From positions 152,761 to 216,760 of the forward strand of contig QQVD01000043.1 of assembly GCA_003388555.1 (NCBI GenBank): a stretch of 64,000 bases of DNA, given 5' to 3'. A program made the translations under genes and the position numbers. This document shows positions 58,819 to 64,000 of the stretch, in pieces. The stretch's first letter is position 1. Each line of letters opens with the position of its first letter. Source of the stretch: Acidobacteriota bacterium. Its GTDB lineage: Bacteria > Acidobacteriota > Thermoanaerobaculia > Multivoradales > Multivoraceae. The notes below the pieces were generated by a model. The model saw nothing but the letters and a program-made list of their open reading frames with translations. It was not told the origin of the DNA and did not search any database.

Positions 58819-61626
58819 ATGGCGGCCGATCCTGGCGACTTCGCCCGCGCCCACGAGGTCTTCAACGACGCGCTCGACCTCGCCGAGAACGAGCGGGAGA
58901 TCTTCCTGCGCCGGGCCTGCGGCGACGACGAGCCGTTGCGCCGTCGCGTCGAGGAGCTGTTGCGGGCACACGATCGGCCGCTCGTCTGGCTCGACGAGCC
59001 TCAGGCCGGCGGTTGGATCGGCGACAGCGAGGCTGATGCGGCGTCCTCCGGGCGCCGGATCGGTCCCTACCGACTCGTCCGTGAGCTCGGCTCGGGCGGC
59101 ATGGGGGTGGTCTGGGAGGCCGAGCAGACCGAGCCGGTGACGCGTCGGGTGGCCCTGAAGCTGATCCGTCCCGGCATGGACACCCGCGAGGTGGTGCGGC
59201 GCTTCGAGCTCGAACGCCGGACGGTCTTCTCCCTCGAGCACCCGCACATCGCTCGCGCCTACGACGCCGGAGTCAGCGAGCAGGGCCACCCCTACTTCGT
59301 GATGGAGCTGGTCGACGGTCCGCCCCTGACCAGCTACTGCGAGGATCGCGGCCTCCCTCTGGAGGAGCGCCTGGGCCTGTTCCTGCAGTTCTGCCGCGCG
59401 GTGCAGTTCGCGCACGTGCGCGGCGTCGTGCACCGCGACGTCAAGCCCTCGAACGTCCTGGTGGCTGGTGCGAACGATCCGGGCGGCGCGGCGGTGCCGA
59501 AGGTGATCGACTTCGGCATCGCCAAGATCCTCGGCCCCGATGCCGCGGCCGGGGAGGCGACGGCCCTGACCCTGGGCGCACAGCCGATCGGCACGCCGGA
59601 GACGATGAGCCCGGAGCAGGCACGCGGCGGAGAGCTCGACGTGCGCAGCGACGTCTACTCGGCCGGGGTCGTGCTCTACCGGCTGCTCGCCGGGCGCTAT
59701 CCGTTCTCGTTGGCAGGGCTGCGCTCCTCGGAGTGGCAGCGGGCGTTGCAGGTGCTCACGTCGGCCCTGCCGGACCCGCCGAGCCGCGTCCTCGATGACC
59801 AGGCGACCGGCGTGCTCTCCGAGCTGCCGCCCAACCGGCGTCGCGAGCTCGACTGGATCGTGCTCAAGGCGCTGGCCAAAGAGCCCGAGCGCCGCTACCA
59901 GTCGATGCAGGAGCTGGCTCAGGACCTCGAGCGTTTCCTGCGCCGCGAGGCGGTCGAGGCGGGTCCCGTGACCTGGACCTACCGCACTCGCAAGCTGCTC
60001 GAGAGGCATCGTCTGGCGGCCGCCGTCACGGCGACGATCGTCCTGCTGGTGCTCGCCGCGGCGGCGGTGCTCGGCGTGCAGACGGTGCGGCTGCGCGCGG
60101 CGCTCGCCGAGGCCGAGGAGCGGCGGCTCGAGGCGGAGCAGATCAGCGACCTGATGTCGGGCCTGTTCGAGGGCGCCGACGTGGTCGCCGAGGGACGGCG
60201 GGACGTCACGGCGATCGAGCTGCTGGAGCGCGGCGAACGGCACGTGCGCGAGACCCTCGCCGAGCGCCCGGAGCTCCTCGGCCGCATGCTGGTGCGCATC
60301 GGGCGCTCGGCACACTCGCTCGGCGACGTCGACCGTGCCTCCGACCTGCTCGAGAGCGCGCTCGAGGCCTTCGAGGCCACCGGCTCGCATCTCGCGGGTC
60401 GTGCGGTGGCGATGCGACAGCTCGCCCAGGTGCGTCTCGACCAGTCGCGGCAGGACGACGCGCTTTCCCTCGTCGAAGCCTCGCTGGGCAGGGCACGCGA
60501 GCTCGGCGATCCGCGACTCGTCGTCGAGGCCCTGACCACGCTCGCCGACGTCCAGGTGCAGCGTGCTCAATTGGAGCCGGCCTCTGCCGCCATCGCCGAG
60601 GCACTGGCGCTGAGCGATCGGGCGACCCTCGAGGAGATCCCGCGCGACGTGCGGGACACGGCGCTGGACCTGCGCTCGGCGGTCGACATGCGCCAGGGGC
60701 GCACCGACGACGCCCTCGCAGGACTGCTCGAGCTGGAGAGTCGCGCCGCGTCGGTGGGCGCGGGCACGCTGGCGATCCGCCGTGCTGCGCTCGGCGCCGC
60801 GTTGATCGAGAAGGGTCGCAGCGCCGAGGCGGTGCCGCTGCTCGAGCGGGTGCTCGCCTACCAGATCGAAGTGCTGGGTTCGGCGAACCAACGCACCCAG
60901 GTGACCCGCAACAACCTGGCGCTCGCGGCTTCGAACGCCGGCAGGCTCGAGCTCGCCCGCGACATGAACGTGGAAGGCCTTCGTCTCGAGCGCGAGACCG
61001 ACGACGGGCCGAGCTTCTCGGCGGCGCGCTTCCTCAACAATCTCGGCCTCGCCCTGCACGGACTCGGCGACCTCGACGGCGCCGAGCAGGCCTTCCGCGA
61101 GGCGCTCGCCGAACAGCGCGCGGTGGTCGGCGACGATCATCCGAACCTCGCCTTCCACCTCTCCAACCTCGGTCGGTTGCTGCACGAGCGGGGCCGGTTG
61201 GACGAGGCCGAGCAGGCGCACCGCCGGGCGCTGGCGGTGCGCGAGGCGCACCTCGACGGCGAGCACCCGGCGATTTCCGACACGGTGATCTGGCTCGGCG
61301 CCCTGCTGCTCGACGCTGGACGCCTCGGTGAGGCTCTGCCGCACCTCGAACGCGGTCTGGCGATCCGCGAGGCGAAGCTCGAGCCGGGCAACTGGCGGAC
61401 CGCCGAGGCCAGGAGCTGGCTCGGCGCGGCCCGTGTGCAGCAGGGAAGGGTAGACGAGGGCCTCGAGATGCTCGCCGCCGCCTACGAGGCGATCCGGGCT
61501 CAGCGTGGCGACCACTGGCAGCGCACACCGCAGGCGCTGCGACGACTCATCGCGGGCCTGGAGCAGACCGGCCGCGACGAGGAAGCGTCGAGCTACCGGC
61601 GACTGCTCGCCGACCGTCATCCCTGA
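58819..61626 (+). CDS. Ser/Thr protein kinase with TPR repeats (PknB-like, membrane-anchored)
   Basis: A 935-residue Hanks-type kinase. ATG 58819. After a short N-terminal helical region the kinase domain (about 83-375) shows GSGGMGVVWEA (P-loop), the VALKLI Lys, HRDVKPSNVLV (catalytic loop, Asp at about 206), DFGIAKI (DFG) and GTPETMSPEQARGGELDVRSD (APE-like activation segment). A single membrane helix (LAAAVTATIVLLVLAAAAVLGV, about 402-422) is followed by TPR repeats to the end (FREALAEQRAVVGDDHPNLA, HRRALAVREAHLDGEHPAIS), the kinesin-light-chain type. It is paired convergently with an ECF sigma factor, an arrangement seen often in Acidobacteriota and Planctomycetota. Confidence 0.95.
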   Translation: MAADPGDFARAHEVFNDALDLAENEREIFLRRACGDDEPLRRRVEELLRAHDRPLVWLDEPQAGGWIGDSEADAASSGRRIGPYRLVRELGSGGMGVVWEAEQTEPVTRRVALKLIRPGMDTREVVRRFELERRTVFSLEHPHIARAYDAGVSEQGHPYFVMELVDGPPLTSYCEDRGLPLEERLGLFLQFCRAVQFAHVRGVVHRDVKPSNVLVAGANDPGGAAVPKVIDFGIAKILGPDAAAGEATALTLGAQPIGTPETMSPEQARGGELDVRSDVYSAGVVLYRLLAGRYPFSLAGLRSSEWQRALQVLTSALPDPPSRVLDDQATGVLSELPPNRRRELDWIVLKALAKEPERRYQSMQELAQDLERFLRREAVEAGPVTWTYRTRKLLERHRLAAAVTATIVLLVLAAAAVLGVQTVRLRAALAEAEERRLEAEQISDLMSGLFEGADVVAEGRRDVTAIELLERGERHVRETLAERPELLGRMLVRIGRSAHSLGDVDRASDLLESALEAFEATGSHLAGRAVAMRQLAQVRLDQSRQDDALSLVEASLGRARELGDPRLVVEALTTLADVQVQRAQLEPASAAIAEALALSDRATLEEIPRDVRDTALDLRSAVDMRQGRTDDALAGLLELESRAASVGAGTLAIRRAALGAALIEKGRSAEAVPLLERVLAYQIEVLGSANQRTQVTRNNLALAASNAGRLELARDMNVEGLRLERETDDGPSFSAARFLNNLGLALHGLGDLDGAEQAFREALAEQRAVVGDDHPNLAFHLSNLGRLLHERGRLDEAEQAHRRALAVREAHLDGEHPAISDTVIWLGALLLDAGRLGEALPHLERGLAIREAKLEPGNWRTAEARSWLGAARVQQGRVDEGLEMLAAAYEAIRAQRGDHWQRTPQALRRLIAGLEQTGRDEEASSYRRLLADRHP

Positions 61627-62219
61627 TCGCCGGCCCTCTCGGTGGCGACCCCGAGACCGCTCTTCAGCCAGGCGCGCGCCGTGTTCCACTGCCTCGCCAC
61701 GGTGCGCGGCGAGCTGTCGAGTGCGTCGGCGACCTCCTGCACCGTCATGCCGACGAAGTGACGCAGCTTGAAAACCGCCGCGATCCTCGCGTCCTCGTCC
61801 TCGAGCCTCTTCAGCAGATCGTCGAGCTCGAGCAGCGCCTCCGGCCCCGGCTGCGGTGTCGCGAGCAGGTCGGCCTCGAGCTCGACGCGTCGCGGGGAGG
61901 CGCCTCGCTTCACCCGAGCCTTGCGCCTCGCCGCCTCGATGAGGATGCGCCGCATCGCCTCCGCCGCGGCGGTGAAGAAGTGGCGCCGGTTCTCGAACTG
62001 CAGCCCCCGATCGCCCGCCAGGCGCCGGTAGGCCTCGTGCACCAGCGCCGTCGGCTGCAGCGTGTGGCCGGCGCGCTCACCCGCCATGCGCGCCGTCGCC
62101 AGCTTGCGCAGCTCGTCGTAGACCAGCGGCAGCAGCTCGTCCTCGGCGGCGCTGCTGCCGGAGGCGACCTCGGCGAGGAGGCGGGTGATGTCCCCGGGGG
62201 ATTCCCTGCCGCGGCTCAT
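61617..62219 (-). CDS. RNA polymerase ECF sigma factor, TIGR02999 type
   Basis: A 200-residue ECF sigma factor. The signature segment LLPLVYDELRKLATARMAGE, RAGHTLQPTALVHEAYRRLA identifies the TIGR02999 (Sig-70_X6) group; region 2 continues NRRHFFTAAAEAMRRILIE, and region 4 holds AAVFKLRHFVGMTVQEVADAL, SSPRTVARQWNTARAWLK with the helix-turn-helix. Start at ATG 62219 lacks a clear ribosome-binding site. The gene overlaps the kinase-TPR gene by 10 nt at their 3' ends. No anti-sigma factor gene is adjacent; the kinase is a reasonable controller (inference from frequent co-occurrence). Confidence 0.95.
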   Translation of the reverse strand: MSRGRESPGDITRLLAEVASGSSAAEDELLPLVYDELRKLATARMAGERAGHTLQPTALVHEAYRRLAGDRGLQFENRRHFFTAAAEAMRRILIEAARRKARVKRGASPRRVELEADLLATPQPGPEALLELDDLLKRLEDEDARIAAVFKLRHFVGMTVQEVADALDSSPRTVARQWNTARAWLKSGLGVATERAGDQG

Positions 62220-62296
62220 GGATGAAGAGGCTATCGCGCGGAGTTGGCAGCTCGACGGCGGAAAGCGCGCCTGTGGAGTGAGAGGAGGACTCCACG

Positions 62297-63718
62297 ATGT
62301 TCGCCAGGATCCAAGGCTTCGTTGCACAGCTCGTCTGCGCCGTCTCGGCGCTGGTGCTGATTCCTGCGCCACCCGTCGGCGCGCAGTGGGCGCTCGAGTA
62401 CGTCGGGACACTGCCCGCGGCGCTGCGCCCCGGCGCGCCGGTGGGGGGCCCGGCGGTCGAGTTCGGCGCTGCGGTGGCGCTCGACCGTGATGTGCTGGTG
62501 GTCGGCGCGCCGCTCGAGGACTCGACCGGCCTGAGCAACAGCGGCGCAGTCTACGTCTACGAGCGGGTCGGGGGCGCCTGGACCCTCGACCAGAAACTGC
62601 GCGCGCCGACCGAGATCAACGGCGAGCAGTTCGGCTATTCGGTCGGCGTCGCGCTCGGCGGGGAGGGTCTCGACTACATCGTCGTCGGCGCGCCGCTGTC
62701 ACCCGGTGGCGGCGAGGTCTATGTCTTCCGCCGCCTCTCGGGCGGGGCCTGGGAGCACGAGACTTCTCTCCTCCACCTCGATGCGGAGAACGGGGATCGC
62801 TTCGGCGAGGGCGTAGCGATCGACTACTTCGTACCGCCGAACGGGCTCTCCGGGACGCCAGCTGGGTTCTTCATCGCCGTCGGAGCGCCGCAGGACAACG
62901 ATCCCGGGGCCTCCGGTGGAAACGAAGGCTCGGTCTCCGTCTACCAGCGTACCGGCGGCCCGCCGAGCTGGGGGCCGCCGATCAAGTTCATCGGCGACGA
63001 GGCCTCGGCACGTCTCGGCCTGTCGTTGGCCATGGACGGTCCCTTCATCGTCGCGGGCGGCGACGGATACGACGCCGACATGGGCTTCAACGAAGGCGGT
63101 GGCGAGAGCTTCACGCAGGCCAACCAGGTCGGGGCGGCGTTCAACTACGTCGAGGGCTTCCACTTGCGCGTCGAAACGCCGCTCGACACCAACGGGCTCG
63201 GTAGCGCGGCCGCGATCCGCTACGACCAGGCTCCGGATGCGATCGTCGCCGCCCTCGGTTCGCCACTCGATGATCTCGGGGGTTTCGATGTCGGCAGGGT
63301 CTTCGTGTACGACCTCGATCCGGAGGGACAGGTTCCCGAGAACACCCTCACCGAGGTCGCCATAGTGCAGGCCCCGGGACTCCCCGCCCAGGCCCGCTTC
63401 GGCACCTCGATCGCGATGTGGAGCGACGTGATGATGGTCGGTGCGCCGGGCATCCAGCCCGACGGTGCGGTCTACGTCTTCGAGATGGGTGGCGGCGTCG
63501 CCTCGTTCTGGAACTTCCGCGGCGTGCTGCTGCCCCCGTCGCCGCCGGTCGACTGCGTCTCGGGACAGGCGGTCGCGGTCCAGTGGCCGCGAGCTGGTGC
63601 CGGGTGCTTCAGCCTCGGCCTCGAAGAGGACGCGGTGTTCGTGCACGAGATCGCCTTTCTGTTCTTCGACGGCTTCGAGTCCGGCGACGCCATGGCCTGG
63701 TCTGCGACCAGTCCCTGA
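62297..63718 (+). CDS. Secreted FG-GAP beta-propeller protein with C-terminal FESG tag
   Basis: A 473-residue exported protein. ATG 62297 follows GAGAGGAGG-type sequence (GTGAGAGGAGG at 62278-62288) and begins a signal peptide (FVAQLVCAVSALVLIPAPPVGAQ). Integrin-alpha-like FG-GAP blades repeat: VEFGAAVALDRDVLVVGAP, GAVYVYERVGGAWTL, FGYSVGVALGG, YIVVGAPLS, GEVYVFRRLSGGAWE, ARFGTSIAMWSDVMMVGAPG, GAVYVFEMG. The last residues are FFDGFESGDAMAWSATSP, the shared tag. The final 13 codons plus the stop are the first part of the 99-bp tandem repeat that follows. Function unknown. Confidence 0.9.
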   Translation: MFARIQGFVAQLVCAVSALVLIPAPPVGAQWALEYVGTLPAALRPGAPVGGPAVEFGAAVALDRDVLVVGAPLEDSTGLSNSGAVYVYERVGGAWTLDQKLRAPTEINGEQFGYSVGVALGGEGLDYIVVGAPLSPGGGEVYVFRRLSGGAWEHETSLLHLDAENGDRFGEGVAIDYFVPPNGLSGTPAGFFIAVGAPQDNDPGASGGNEGSVSVYQRTGGPPSWGPPIKFIGDEASARLGLSLAMDGPFIVAGGDGYDADMGFNEGGGESFTQANQVGAAFNYVEGFHLRVETPLDTNGLGSAAAIRYDQAPDAIVAALGSPLDDLGGFDVGRVFVYDLDPEGQVPENTLTEVAIVQAPGLPAQARFGTSIAMWSDVMMVGAPGIQPDGAVYVFEMGGGVASFWNFRGVLLPPSPPVDCVSGQAVAVQWPRAGAGCFSLGLEEDAVFVHEIAFLFFDGFESGDAMAWSATSP

Positions 63719-64000
63719 GCTTCGCCGTCCCTCGGGCGATCCCCGCTTCGCCGTGCGGCTCGCGGGTGTGTCAACGAGTCCGGCGACGCCATGGCCTGGT
63801 CTGCGACCAGTCCCTGAGCTTCGCCGTCCCTCGGGCGATCCCCGCTTCGCCGTGCGGCTCGCGGGTGTGTCAACGAGTCCGGCGACGCCATGGCCTGGTC
63901 TGCGACCAGTCCCTGAGCTTCGCCGTCCCTCGGGCGATCCCCGCTTCGCCGTGCGGCTCGCGGGTGTGTCAACGAGTCCGGCGACGCCATGGCCTGGTCT
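63676..64000. repeat. Exact 99-bp tandem repeat, 3.3 copies, running off the window
   Basis: Identical copies start at 63676, 63775, 63874 and 63973 (the last cut after 28 nt by the window end). The first copy begins inside the tag codons (ESGDAMAWSATSP then stop) of the FG-GAP protein and includes 56 nt of 3' flank. There are no spacers and no diverged bases. Apart from this repeat, the 282 nt after 63718 contain no gene that I can support. Confidence 0.97.

Noticed and set aside
58600..61689. A 1029-codon minus-strand open frame opposite the Ser/Thr kinase gene
   Set aside because: A shadow of the kinase-TPR gene, with no start signal and no recognisable domain.
63472..63990. A repetitive 172-codon minus-strand frame (MASPDSLTHPRAARR... 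three times)
   Set aside because: Open only because the 99-bp repeat is a multiple of three; no ribosome-binding site and no reason for expression.
63676..64000. CRISPR array
   Set aside because: Copies are contiguous and identical with no variable spacers, and no cas genes are present.

Overview
The window is 64 kb of GC-rich bacterial chromosome (third codon positions almost all G or C). It is gene dense, with 40 protein-coding genes that I can support. I see no rRNA, tRNA, CRISPR array, prophage or transposase. The gene content points to Acidobacteriota, probably a Thermoanaerobaculia-like lineage. The pointers are an ADOP-type ABC permease without its own ATPase, an ECF sigma factor of the TIGR02999 type paired with a Ser/Thr kinase-TPR protein, an IPTL-CTERM protein, and several secreted proteins ending in a DGFESG...WS tag. 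This assignment is inference from gene families, not from a marker-gene phylogeny.

Layout. 0-9.4 kb: a 2401-residue secreted repeat protein, an IPTL-CTERM protein and a DmpA-like autoproteolytic peptidase, all on the + strand and tightly packed. 9.4-15 kb: a GT4 glycosyltransferase, an SDR oxidoreductase, a TonB-dependent receptor split by a one-base frameshift and followed by a good intrinsic terminator, and a DUF4097-like secreted protein. 15-24 kb: an SLC13/RCK_C permease, a small zinc ribbon, a secreted protein, a winged-helix/TPR regulator, an amidohydrolase, a DUF434 protein, an FAD monooxygenase and a secreted peroxiredoxin. 24-31.5 kb: a DUF305-LVIVD fusion protein, an atypical SDR, a spermidine-synthase-like lipoprotein, an S10 serine carboxypeptidase and a class-C beta-lactamase-fold hydrolase. 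31.5-36.4 kb: a membrane LytTR regulator divergent from the ADOP permease, and a convergent, overlapping secreted protein. 36.4-47 kb: secreted proteins (CSLREA-like beta-helix, M12B-type metalloprotease, FG-GAP/UnbV protein, three of unknown function) interleaved with two membrane diguanylate cyclases. 47-58.8 kb: thrS, an addB-addA recombination pair with overlapping start and stop, and a histidine kinase with a single-domain response regulator. 58.8-64 kb: the kinase-TPR protein, the convergent ECF sigma factor, an FG-GAP beta-propeller protein, and an exact 99-bp tandem repeat running to the window edge.

The main theme is a large exported proteome. Four proteins (ending at 7360, 36401, 44136 and 63718) share a C-terminal motif close to [IF]F.D.[FY]E[ST]G....WS.T.P, which is neither PEP-CTERM nor IPTL-CTERM. 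I rank this as the most interesting candidate for an undescribed sorting or processing signal. The 99-bp repeat at the end of the window repeats exactly the last 13 codons of this tag, the stop codon and the 3' flank. Other points for follow-up are the TonB receptor frameshift, two neighbouring genes that lack a conventional start at the expected place, the DUF305-LVIVD fusion, a methyltransferase-fold lipoprotein, and a 66-nt hairpin leader.
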